Source: Anaerolineae bacterium (GTDB lineage Bacteria; Chloroflexota; Anaerolineae; Anaerolineales; Anaerolineaceae). Taken from it: 35,722 nucleotides of DNA. Of this stretch, positions 7,174-17,900 are shown one piece after another. Every line of letters begins with the position of its first letter. Within the stretch, counting starts at the first letter, position 1. A program made the translations under genes and the position numbers. The notes below the pieces were generated by a model. The model searched no databases and was not told the DNA's origin. It saw nothing but the letters and a program-made list of their open reading frames with translations. The stretch spans positions 1 through 35,722 of the forward strand of contig JABLXM010000034.1 of NCBI GenBank assembly GCA_013177815.1, written 5' to 3'.

Positions 7174-10100
7174 ATGTCCTTTGTCCACCTGCATGTGCAC
7201 TCCGAATACTCGCTGCTGGATGGTTTCAGCAACCTCAAGAAGCTGACACAGCGCGTCAAGGATCTGGGCATGCCGGCGGTTGCCATCACTGACCACGGCA
7301 CGATGTTCGGCATGATCGAATTCCAGAACGCCGCCAAAGCCGCGGGCGTCAAACCGATCTTCGGCATGGAAACTTACCTGGCGGCGCGCGGCATGCGCGA
7401 CCGCGATTCGAAACTGGACAAGTCCTCCTATCACCTGGTGCTGCTGGCGGAGAACCAGACGGGTTACCAGAATTTGCTGAAACTCGCCAGCCTGGCGCAA
7501 ATGGAGGGGTTCTATTATTATCCGCGCATCGATCACGAGACGCTGGCGGCGCACTCGGAGGGACTGATCGCCACCAGCTCCTGCCTGTCTGGCGAGGTGC
7601 CGAGCGCATTGCTGGAAGTCGGAGAGCAGGCGGCGCGCAAGAAGCTGGACTGGTATTTCGAGGTCTTCGGGCGCGAACGTTTCTACCTGGAATTGCAGCA
7701 GCACGATATCCCCGAACTGACCCAGATCAATCGTTGGCTGATGGGAGAGGCTGAGCGTTACAAGGCAGAGTTGATCGCCACCAACGACGCCCATTACGTC
7801 AATCCCTCCGATGCGCGCTTGCAGGATATCCTGCTGTGCATCCAGACCGCATCGCTGGTCAATGATCCCAACCGCATGCGCATGACCGACCCCTCCTACT
7901 ACTTGCGACCACCGCAAGAGATGGCGGCACTGTTCAAGGAGGTGCCGCAGGCGCTCGCCAACACGCTGGTGATCGCTGACCGCTGCAACGTCAACCTGGA
8001 GACCAACGGTTACCACCTGCCGCATTTCGAGGTACCCGCCGGCGGCACTCCTTACACCTACCTGCGCGAATTGTGTGAACAGGGGCTGGAACGGCGCTAC
8101 GGCGCCCGGCGTCACGATGCAGTGGTGCGCGAACGCCTGGATTACGAACTGGATATCATCCACAAAATGGGCTTCGACACTTATTTCCTGATCGTGTGGG
8201 ACCTGTGCCGGCACGCCAAAGAAGTCGATATCTGGTACAACGCGCGCGGTTCGGCGGCTGGTTCGCTGGTGGCGTACTGCTTGGATATCACCCTGGTCGA
8301 ACCGCTCGAACACGGGTTGATCTTCGAGCGCTTCCTCAACCCCGGACGCATCACCATGCCGGATATCGATCTCGATTTCCAGGACGACCGGCGCTCGGAG
8401 ATGCTGGCGTACTGCGCCAACAGGTATGGACATGACAAGGTCGCGCAGATCATCACGTTCGGCACGCTGGGCGCGCGGGCAGCTATCCGCGATGTCGGTC
8501 GCGTGATGGACATCCCGCTTACGGAGGTCGACCGGGTGGCGAAGCTGGTGCCCAACGTGCCGGGCAAGTCCCTTTCGATCGCCGATGCGCTGGAACAGGT
8601 GGATGAACTGAAACAGGTCTACAAAGAGTCTGAGTACCTGCGCGACCTGATTGACACCGCCAGGGAGATGGAAGGCGTGGTGCGCAACGCCGGCACGCAC
8701 GCCGCCGGTGTGGTCATCACCGATCTGCCCGTCATCGAATATGTGCCGCTGCATCGCCCCACCAGCGGCTCGGAGGAAAACCCGATCCGGTCGGTGACCC
8801 AATTCGAGATGTCGGTGTTGGATTCGCTCGGTCTGCTCAAGGTGGATTTCCTCGGTCTGGCGACGCTGACGGTGATGAACCGCGCCTGCGACCTGATCGA
8901 ACAGCGGCACGGCATACACTTCGACCTGGACAATATCCCGCTGGATGACGCCGAGACCTTCCAATTCCTTGGGCAGGGTCACACCGCCGGCGTCTTCCAA
9001 TTGGAAGGCGTGGGCATGACACGCTACCTGGTGCAGATGAAGCCGCGCAACCTCGCCAATATCATCGCGATGGTGGCACTCTACCGCCCAGGTCCCATGG
9101 ACCACCTGCCGCACTACATCAGCCGCATGAACGGGGAAGAGCCGGTGGTGTATACCCACGAGAAGATGATCCCGATCTTCGAGGAGACCTACGGCATCCC
9201 GATCTACCAGGAACAGATCATGTCAGCGGTGATCGAACTGGCTGGCTATACCCCCTCCGACGCCGATGACTTCCGTAAAGCCATCTCCAAAAAGATTGCA
9301 TCGGCGGTTGCCGCGCACCGCGAGAAGTTCGTCGCAGGCTGCATCAACAACGGCATCCCAGGGGCGACAGCGTCCAAGATCTTCGAGGAATGGGAGAACT
9401 TTGCCCGCTATGGGTTCAACAAGAGTCACGCCGCCGATTACGGCGTGATTGCGGTGCAGACCGCTTACCTGAAGACCCATTACACGATCGAATACATGAC
9501 CGCCCTGCTTTCCGCTTCCCGCAACGAGACGGAAAAGGTGGCGGAATATATCAATGAAGCCCGCAACCTGGGCATCACGGTCAACCCACCGGATATCAAC
9601 GCCTCCAACTGGGACTTTTCGATCGAAGACACGGCAGAGGGCAGCGCCATTCGCTTCGGCTTGGGCGCGGTGAAGAACGTCGGGCAGACGCCGGTGGAGT
9701 TGATCTGCCAGGCGCGCCAGGAGGGCGCCTTCCGCGACTTGGGCGATTTCGTCCAGCGGGTGGACCTGCGGCAGGTGGGCAAACGAACGCTGGAATTCCT
9801 GGTGAAGGTGGGAACGCTGGATGCCTTCGGGGCGCGCCGTTCCATCCTGGCGTCGCTCGACCAGTTGGTGGCGATGAGCGCCAGCCACTTCCGCCAGAAG
9901 GAATCGAACCAGTTGAGCTTCTTCGGCGCTGTCGAGGGGATGTCCACGCAGGTCACCCTGGCGCCGGATTTCAACCCGGACAAGCGCGAATTGCTGGATT
10001 GGGAACGTGAATCGACCGGGCTGTACCTTAGCGACCACCCGCTGGCGCCGTATATTGCGGTGTTGAAGCGCAAGATCAGCCACACCTTGGCGCAGATCGC

Positions 10101-11052
10101 CGAAGCCGGCGCCAATGAGAAGGTGGTGATCGCCGGGATGGTCATCCGGGTGCGCTCCTTCCGCACCAAGACCGATAAGATGATGGCGTTCGCCACGCTG
10201 GAGGATATGCAGGGAACGGTCGACCTGGTGATCTTTCCCCGCACGTGGGAATCGTACGGTCGCCTGGTGCGGATGGACTCGGTCCTGACGATTGGCGGCA
10301 AGGTGGATATGAAGGACGGCACGCCAAAGGTGATCGTGGATACGGTTACGGTGGAGGACGCACCGGAAGCGATGGCATTCCCGGAGATCGAAGGATTCGA
10401 CCCCGGTGCGCTTGGAAATGGTGAAGGGGAGACTGGCTGGGAAATCCCGCTGGAGGATCCTGATACCATTGGCAACGATGAGGCGGGCTATCATCCTCCG
10501 ATACGCAGCGCGCCGGTCGAGTGGTTGGAAGAAACGCCGGGAGGTTCACCGACCGGGTCGGATGAGCGCAACAGTCCGCCGGCGGATATATCAGACCACC
10601 AGCCTTCCCAGCCGCTACCGTTCGGCGCGGCTGAAGCGCTTCCACAAGAGCAGGCACCCGCCAGCCCGCTGACGCCATCTCCACCGCTTCCTTCAACGCC
10701 CGCGCCGGAATCTCTGCCGCGACGGGTGATGGACGAGGTGCCCTCGTACCTTCTGCCGCCGCAGCCGTTCGACATGAAGGGCGAGATAGCCGGTGAGTCG
10801 CTGCAGATGGTGTCTGTCACCCTGCGCGCCTGCGGTGACAAACAACGCGACGTGCTGCGCATGCAGCGGGTGATCCGGTTGATGCGCTCCTCGCCGGGAC
10901 ACGACCGGTTTGCGGTGCGGGTATTCGAAGGTGAGCGCGGATTCATGATCGAGTTTCCCAATGACACCACCGGCGCAACGCCGGATCTGATCCACCGGCT
11001 GGTGCAGCAAGTTGGGCATGAGAACGTGCAGGTGGAGCCGTTACAAAGGTGA
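7174..11052 (+). CDS. dnaE: DNA polymerase III alpha subunit
   Basis: This is the replicative C-family DNA polymerase catalytic subunit, 1292 residues. The N-terminal PHP domain (about 1-280) keeps apparent metal ligands: the HLHVH run at residues 5-9, D40-H41 and E66, then later NDAHY. This fits a PHP domain that may still have exonuclease activity. The palm holds ARGSAAGSLVAYCLD and the catalytic PDIDLDF at residues 396-402 (Asp397, Asp399, Asp401). The finger and beta-binding regions follow. An OB-fold (VIAGMVIRVRSFRTKTDKM) starts near residue 985. Residues about 1085-1195 are an acidic, Pro/Ser-rich linker, then a short conserved-looking C-terminal domain. It is longer than E. coli DnaE (1160) because of this linker. 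The PhzF-family gene overlaps its stop codon. Confidence 0.97.
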   Translation: MSFVHLHVHSEYSLLDGFSNLKKLTQRVKDLGMPAVAITDHGTMFGMIEFQNAAKAAGVKPIFGMETYLAARGMRDRDSKLDKSSYHLVLLAENQTGYQNLLKLASLAQMEGFYYYPRIDHETLAAHSEGLIATSSCLSGEVPSALLEVGEQAARKKLDWYFEVFGRERFYLELQQHDIPELTQINRWLMGEAERYKAELIATNDAHYVNPSDARLQDILLCIQTASLVNDPNRMRMTDPSYYLRPPQEMAALFKEVPQALANTLVIADRCNVNLETNGYHLPHFEVPAGGTPYTYLRELCEQGLERRYGARRHDAVVRERLDYELDIIHKMGFDTYFLIVWDLCRHAKEVDIWYNARGSAAGSLVAYCLDITLVEPLEHGLIFERFLNPGRITMPDIDLDFQDDRRSEMLAYCANRYGHDKVAQIITFGTLGARAAIRDVGRVMDIPLTEVDRVAKLVPNVPGKSLSIADALEQVDELKQVYKESEYLRDLIDTAREMEGVVRNAGTHAAGVVITDLPVIEYVPLHRPTSGSEENPIRSVTQFEMSVLDSLGLLKVDFLGLATLTVMNRACDLIEQRHGIHFDLDNIPLDDAETFQFLGQGHTAGVFQLEGVGMTRYLVQMKPRNLANIIAMVALYRPGPMDHLPHYISRMNGEEPVVYTHEKMIPIFEETYGIPIYQEQIMSAVIELAGYTPSDADDFRKAISKKIASAVAAHREKFVAGCINNGIPGATASKIFEEWENFARYGFNKSHAADYGVIAVQTAYLKTHYTIEYMTALLSASRNETEKVAEYINEARNLGITVNPPDINASNWDFSIEDTAEGSAIRFGLGAVKNVGQTPVELICQARQEGAFRDLGDFVQRVDLRQVGKRTLEFLVKVGTLDAFGARRSILASLDQLVAMSASHFRQKESNQLSFFGAVEGMSTQVTLAPDFNPDKRELLDWERESTGLYLSDHPLAPYIAVLKRKISHTLAQIAEAGANEKVVIAGMVIRVRSFRTKTDKMMAFATLEDMQGTVDLVIFPRTWESYGRLVRMDSVLTIGGKVDMKDGTPKVIVDTVTVEDAPEAMAFPEIEGFDPGALGNGEGETGWEIPLEDPDTIGNDEAGYHPPIRSAPVEWLEETPGGSPTGSDERNSPPADISDHQPSQPLPFGAAEALPQEQAPASPLTPSPPLPSTPAPESLPRRVMDEVPSYLLPPQPFDMKGEIAGESLQMVSVTLRACGDKQRDVLRMQRVIRLMRSSPGHDRFAVRVFEGERGFMIEFPNDTTGATPDLIHRLVQQVGHENVQVEPLQR

Positions 11053-11855
11053 TGGAAATTCCCATCTTCCAGGTCGATGCTTTCACGGACAAGCCTTTTG
11101 CCGGCAACCCTGCCGGGGTGTGCCTGTTGCAGCAGCCGATGCCGGATGCATGGCAGCTCGACTTGGCGCGCGAGATGAACCTTTCCGAAACTGCTTTCTT
11201 GCAGCGGCGCACCGATGGCTGGGGGCTGCGCTGGTTCACACCCCAGGTGGAGGTGGAACTGTGCGGGCACGCCACGCTTGCCAGCGCGCACATCCTGTGG
11301 GAGACCGGGCACTGCCGGCGCGATGAGATCATTCATTTCCACACCTTGAGCGGTGAACTGACCGCCGGTTGGGTGGACGGGTGGATTGAGCTGGATCTGC
11401 CGCTGCGGCAGGTGACGGAAGCGCCGCTGCCGGAGGCGATCCTGCAAGCGTTGAGGGGCTTGCCGGTGCTGTTCGCCGGGCGCAGCGGGGAGAATTATTT
11501 CATCGAGACTGCCAGTCAGGCGGACGTGCTGGCGGTGCAGCCGGATTTCGCGCTGTTGTTGACCCAGCCTGGTCACGGTCTCATCGTTACTGCGCGCAGT
11601 GAACAGCCGGGCGTCGATTTCGTTTCCCGTTACTTTGCCCCCTGGGTGGGGATTCCGGAAGACCCTGTGACTGGGTCGGCGCACTGTTCCCTGGCGCCGT
11701 ACTGGGAAACGCGGTTGGGGCGTTCTCCGCTCGCCGCCCGTCAGGTTTCGGCGCGTGGCGGCAGCCTGCGGGTGACATGCAGAGGTGAGCGGGTTGCCGT
11801 GCAGGGGCAGGCAGTCACGGTCATCGCTGGCAGCATATATTCACTCATTAGCTAA
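11052..11855 (+). CDS. PhzF family isomerase/epimerase
   Basis: The 267-residue protein has two pseudosymmetric PhzF halves. Family members catalyse isomerisation or epimerisation with a catalytic glutamate; here it is E46 in NLSETAFL. Other family motifs are FAGNPAGVC (residues about 16-24), ELCGHATLASAH and EDPVTGSAHCSLAPYW. The ATG at 11052-11054 overlaps the dnaE TGA (11050-11052), so translation is probably coupled. A GTG at 11049 is an alternative start one codon earlier. The substrate cannot be told from sequence; most stand-alone members outside phenazine clusters are uncharacterised. The next gene is separated by an AT-rich promoter region. Confidence 0.93.
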   Translation: MEIPIFQVDAFTDKPFAGNPAGVCLLQQPMPDAWQLDLAREMNLSETAFLQRRTDGWGLRWFTPQVEVELCGHATLASAHILWETGHCRRDEIIHFHTLSGELTAGWVDGWIELDLPLRQVTEAPLPEAILQALRGLPVLFAGRSGENYFIETASQADVLAVQPDFALLLTQPGHGLIVTARSEQPGVDFVSRYFAPWVGIPEDPVTGSAHCSLAPYWETRLGRSPLAARQVSARGGSLRVTCRGERVAVQGQAVTVIAGSIYSLIS

Positions 11856-11878
11856 CACAATAGAAAACTGTAAGTGAT

Positions 11879-11922
11879 TTGACAGGCAAGAAGGTTTGCT
11901 TTTATAGAAAATTGCCTATAAT
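11879..11922 (+). promoter_or_regulatory. Promoter region of the giant DUF11-sortase gene
   Basis: A consensus -35 TTGACA (11879-11884) is followed after 18 nt by TATAGA (11903-11908). A second candidate -10, TATAAT at 11917-11922, has a weaker -35 (TTTGCT, 11895-11900). The whole 11856-11969 gap is strikingly AT-rich compared with the genes on both sides. The ribosome binding site before ATG 11970 is poor (only GGA near 11959). Confidence 0.6.
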
Positions 11923-11969
11923 TAATTTCAAGTTAATTATTTTTATAATCTTAATTTTGGATAATTACT

Positions 11970-14900
11970 ATGATATTACTCAGAAAATCTCATTGTAACC
12001 CTGGGGGCAGTATCAGTTTATGGTGGGCTGGACGCATTGTCCTGCTGACAGCTCTCATCACGTCATCATTCGCACAATCTGCAAGTCCGGTTTCCGCTAA
12101 ACCGCTGCTGGGACCGATCGCCAACATCAGTGCGTCCATCCCGTCTGAGGTGCCCATCGGCGCCGATTTCACCTTCACGGTGACCTTCGACAACGATAAC
12201 ACCTCCCCGGGATATGGACCCTTCATCGACTTGGCGTTCCCGGTCAACGGCGCGGATGGGGCTGCCGGCACGGACACCCCGGATGGCATCGACTTCATCG
12301 GCGCCACTTACCTGGGTGTGCCGGTGGAGGCGACCGAGGTGACCTTCGATGTCAATGGTGAAGCACTGCATCCTTACGCCCGTGGCACCGATGGTCAATA
12401 CCTCACCATCTATGGCACACCGGGGGACAAAATCGTTTCGTTGCGGTTGCCGTTTGGTTCCTTCGTTCCAGATCAACCACCTGCTACCATCGAGGTCACG
12501 GCGCATATCAGCGAGCTGGCGGACCTGGATACGGATTTATCCATCGCTTATCGCGCCGGATATATGTTTGGCACCAATCCGCTCGATGATTGGTGCTGTG
12601 ATCCGGTGATCCTGCAGCCGTCGGGCAACGACAGCACCACCGACTGGTATGAAGCTTCGGTACGACCGACACTGTTCACCTTGACCAAAACCTATCCTGA
12701 CCCGGAGAATGAAACGGCTACCGGACCTAACTTCCCACGCAGCTATAGAATCACTGCCACCGTTGCAGGCGGGCAATCGGTCGATAACCTGGTCATCAGC
12801 GATATCCTGCCGGACAACCTGCAATTCCTCAACCTGGTATCTCCCAGCGCCAGCAGTTGCAGTAGCCTGCCGGATACGACGGTGCCCGGCGGTACCATCA
12901 CTTGCGAGTTCGGAACCATCAGCGGCTCTGCCAGCATCGTTTACAGGTACTTCATTCCCGAATACACTGCCAGTTCCTACGTATGGAACGCCAGTTTGGG
13001 GCAGTATGAATTGGACCCCAATCCCGACAACCGCACTTTCGTCATTGATCCAGAGAACGGCGATGACGTCGATTCCGTGGACGATGCCTCAGCCGAGGCA
13101 GATTGGGAGCCAAACGACGACCGAGACCTGCCCGCCATGCACATCATCAGTGACAGCACACCGGCGGACCACACCCTGACCGACAAGTCCATCGCCATCC
13201 AGAAAACGGTCAGAAATGTGAGCGACAGCAATAACTCCCCTGGTGACTTTCTCGAATACACACTAGAGTTCCAGATCTCGGATTTTTTTGCTTTTGAGGG
13301 CATCGATATCACGGATGTCTTTAACGATGGTCAGCTTTTTGTGCCCAGTTTCACTCCCACGCTGGTGGTGGTCGAACACGGGGTGGCTTCCAGCGCGCCC
13401 ATCGATAGCACCAACTATACCGTAACACGCGATACCTGCCCGGCGACACCCGGCGTTTGCAGCGGTGATACGACCATGGTGTTCCATGTCTCTGATGAGT
13501 TGCTCAGCCGCTCTTTGGATGGCGACGTATTGGGTGGCTGTGTGCCACAGGGCGGTACTGGCGGCGGCGCGCCCGATTGCGATGTAGAGGATCACGGCGG
13601 CAGCATCGCCACCATCATCTTTCGCACCCAGATCCAGGACGAATTCACCGACCAATATCCCTCCGGCGACCTTTCGGTGGACCAGGGTGATACCAGCGGC
13701 AACAGTGTCGATGTCCAGGCGAACCTGCTATCCACGGTGGATTTGAGCCCGCTGGGCGCCAGCGAAAGCGACGGCAGCAGCGCCAGCTTCAGCATCTCGC
13801 GCGGCAGTTTGACCAAAGCCATCTACGCCGTCAATGGTTCAACCACCTTTGATATGCCACTGCGGATAAACGCCGGTGATAATATCACCTACCGCCTGCG
13901 TTATACCCTGCCGACCAGCGATTTCGAGGATCTGGTTATCTCGGATTACCTGCCGCTGCCGATCTTCGACGCCACCGAAGTGGGCGCAGTCGCCAACCTG
14001 ACGGCTTTGTGCGACAGCGATGGTGGTACGGCGGATCCGTTGGCGCCCCCGGCAGGCAGCGCCTGTATCAACAACGGCAACCCGGCTGACCCATTGGACG
14101 CCGATACTTATCATTTATTGACACCGCCGCCTGCCCCGATTGCGCCTTCCCTGCAATCCTTTGGAGCGGATAACAAGCTGGTCTTCACTTACGGCGACTA
14201 CGATCATCCAACCAGTTCCCCCACCCAAATCGAACTGCTGTTCACGGTTACCACAACCGATAATCCATTTGCAGACGGGCTGTACCTGACCAACCAAGCG
14301 AACGTTTATGAATATTCCACCAATGCTGGCGAACAGACGGCTGATGCCATCATCCAGATACAGCTTTCTGAGCCATACCTAGTGACCAGCAAGGGGGTTA
14401 TTGCTACTGACAGTCCCACCGCGGTGTTCAGCCCGGCTGCCAGTGGACCGGTGACGTTCAACGCGCCGGGGACAGCCGGTAAGCGCTGGGACACGGCGGA
14501 TGTGATCTCTTCGAATGCGATCGCAGCCAACCCGATCGACAGCAACCTTGCCGGCATCGATGGCGGCGACCTGGTCAGCTTCGCCATTGTGGTGGAGAAC
14601 CAGGGTTCCGGCAGTAACGGCGCTTTCGATATTGTGGTGAAGGATGACCTGCCGGCTGGATTCGTCATCCCTGGCAGCGGCATCAACCTGGCGGTCTATC
14701 GCGGGGATGGCGTTCCTATTTCTTATACGCAGCTCTCGGGCGGTTTGTTGGGGGACGGCATTCAACTGGATGACCCCGGCGCGACGGGTGTGTGCCAGCA
14801 CTATGACCCGGAAGATGGGACGAATATCGCAATCATCACGTTCGACTTACAGGTAGATTCCAACATTGCTCCCAATGCCGAGATTACCAACACCGGAAGC

Positions 14901-17900
14901 GTGACCAACTATGCCGCCACTGAGGGCGGACCGGACTTTACCGGCACCAACGCCGACCTGAGCGATGACGCCATGGTGACCGCCCGGGACGCAAGCGCAA
15001 CCAAGACACTGGATGGTAGTGAGATTGCCACCGCACCCAATGACGGCAACGAAGCCGTGGTGGGCGAGTTGGTGGCATTCACCACCGAGTTGGAATTGCC
15101 GGAGGGCTTGCTGCAAACACTGGCGCTCGAGGATACGCTCGATAGCGGGTTGGCGTTCGTAGGCTGCACGTTCGACCCAGAGCTAGATGTCTCTGCGGGG
15201 GTGACTGCGGCGCCTTATCCGCCGGGCGGTTTGCTGCCCAACGTATGCGCCACCCCCAGCGTCGACCCGGGCGGCGGATCGTTCAGCCTGTCGTTCGGCG
15301 ATGTTGTCAACACCAACTCGAGCAACGGCACCCCAGAGACGCTCCAGGTACATATCATTGCGGTGGTGACCAACGTTGCCGCTGCTTCGCAGGGAACGCT
15401 GCTGCGCAACAGTGCTACGTGGAGCTATACCGGCGGCAGCGTTTCGGCGCAATCCGAACAGGTGCGCGTGATCGAACCGCAACTGCGGGTGGACAAAAGC
15501 GCCTCCGTGACGAGCGGGGACGCGGGGGACGTGGTCGATTTCACCATTACCATCGACCACAGCCCAACCAGCCAGGCACACGCTTACAACGCCACGTTTT
15601 CGGATATCATCCCGGTAGGCTACACGTACGTCCCTGCCTCGCTGGATTGCGACGATGGCAGTCTGGACCCGGACGCGCTGACCTGCGTGGAGAACAGCGG
15701 CACCATCACGGCGGCTTGGACGACGTTCAACCAGGGTGAAACATCGATCATCAAGTTCTCAGCCGTGATCGATGACGATGTCCCGCCCGGGGCGCTGTTG
15801 CAGAATATCGCCAACGTGGCATGGACCAGCATGGACGGCGACCTGACATCGCCGCGTTCGAGCTACAGCGATGTCTCCACCGAGCGCACCGGCGATACCG
15901 CTAACCCAGGGGGCAACGAGAACGATTATCGTGCCAGCGATTCCGCCGATGTGCGGGTGGATTCCGCACCAGAAAAATACCTGATCGCCTCATCGGAGGC
16001 TCATACCGGTGTAGTTGGGGGAACCGAACGGCTGGTGATCGGGGAGATTGTGCGCTATCGCCTGGTCACCCGTTGGCCCGAGGGCGTCACCCAGGGCGTG
16101 CAAATACGGGAAAACCTGCCGGCTGGTTTGCAGTACATCAATGGCACCGCAAAAGTGGCGTTGGTCTCCGACCAGGATGGCGCCTGCACAACGCCTTCAT
16201 TTACTTCCTCGCTGCTCGATCCAGACCCCGAGATATGCGGCGACGAAAATACGCTGGCGAGCATCACGCCGACGCAAGTGATGCAGGATGATGCCGTCTC
16301 GAACAACGCCATCAACAACGATGATGTCTATAGCAGCGGCACGGATGTCTATTTCAAATTCAGCAATCTGAACAATTCCGATCGCGACGCCTCGTCGGAG
16401 TATATCCTGATCGAGTTCAATGCTTTGGTGGTCAACGAGACCGCCAATATTCAAAATCGCCAGTTGCTCAATGATTTCACTGTGATCATCAACGGCGGCA
16501 CGGTGGCGACGTCATCCAGCGTCGAAGCGCGCGTGGCGGAACCCAACCTGACGATCCTCAAGGCGCGTGTGAGCACCGGCACCGATGCCGGCGATACCAC
16601 CGTCTATCGCGTGACGGTCACCAATAATTCCAATACGCTTTACGGCAATAACGCCGCGGCTGCCTTCGACCTTGTCATTACCGACCCCCTCAACGCGTGG
16701 TTGGACTTGCTCGCCGCCGGGGATGTGGTTGTCACTACCTGCCCGGCTTACGCCACCTGCACCAACACTTCGGACGCGGGGACGGAGCAGGTGACTGTCA
16801 ATGTGGATCGCCTCAACCCCGGCGACCAGGTCATCTTCACGGTTTCGGTGCGCATCCGGGATAACGCGCCAGCCCGCCAAACCATCGCTAACACCGCCCG
16901 CGTCGGTTACACCAGCCTGCCGGGTGTCAATGGGACGACCGGCAACCCGACCGGCTCGGACAACACCGGCACACCCGGCGCCAGCGATGGCGAACGTATC
17001 GGGGTGGATGCCAGCGCGCTCAACGACTACCGCACCACCGAAGGCGAGTCTTATTCGCTCAACGCACCCGCGGTGACCAAACTGGCTGCCAACCCCACCG
17101 CTTATCCCATCGGTGGACTGGTGGTCTTCCCCATCCGCGTCACCCTGCCGGAAGGCGAAACGCGCAACCTGCGGGTGGAAGACCGCCTGCCGGATGGTCT
17201 GGGTTATGTGTCCTACCAGGTCATCACCAGCGCGGCTGCCAGCGGCGGTTTGCTGACCAACGATTACTATGGCGCAGCGCAACTGCCTGTCCCCACCGTT
17301 TCCGGTGGCAGCGGCAACGGCGTGGATGTTACTTTCACTTTCGGTAATACCCAGAACAACCCCAATGGCAACAGCAACGACAACGCCTTCCTGGTGTTGG
17401 TAGCTGCCCGGGTCTTGGATGTCAGCACCAACCAGTTGGGCGTTTCCCTGACCAACAACGGTCGGTTGATCTATACCAACCCCAACAACGGCACCAATAC
17501 CACCATCGACGGTGGCAACCGCAATATCACCATCGTCGAGCCGCGCATCGAGACTACCAAGCAGGTCGACCCGACCAGCAATGTCGAAAACGGCACGCTG
17601 CTAACCTATACCGTAACCTTTAGCAACAGCGGCACTTCGACCGCCTATGAGGTGACGGCAGAGGATACCCTGGCGCAGGGTGTGACGTTCACTGCCCTGC
17701 TGGGCTGCGAGATGCCCCCCGGCACGCCCGTGCCCGCCAATGCCACGCCGGGCAGCGGCACGGTGGCGTTCGGCGAGTGGGATATTGCCATCAACGAGAC
17801 CCTGATGTGCACTTATACCGCTACGGCGGACGGCAGCCTGCACCTGACCGGCGACCATACCAACACCATCGACGCCGATTGGTCCAGCGTGGACGGCAGC

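Noticed and set aside
7117-9159. 680-codon minus-strand open frame opposite dnaE
   Set aside because: It is an antisense shadow; dnaE on the plus strand has all expected motifs.
9223-10494. 423-codon minus-strand open frame opposite the dnaE 3' half
   Set aside because: It has the same antisense composition, no start signal and no recognisable domain.
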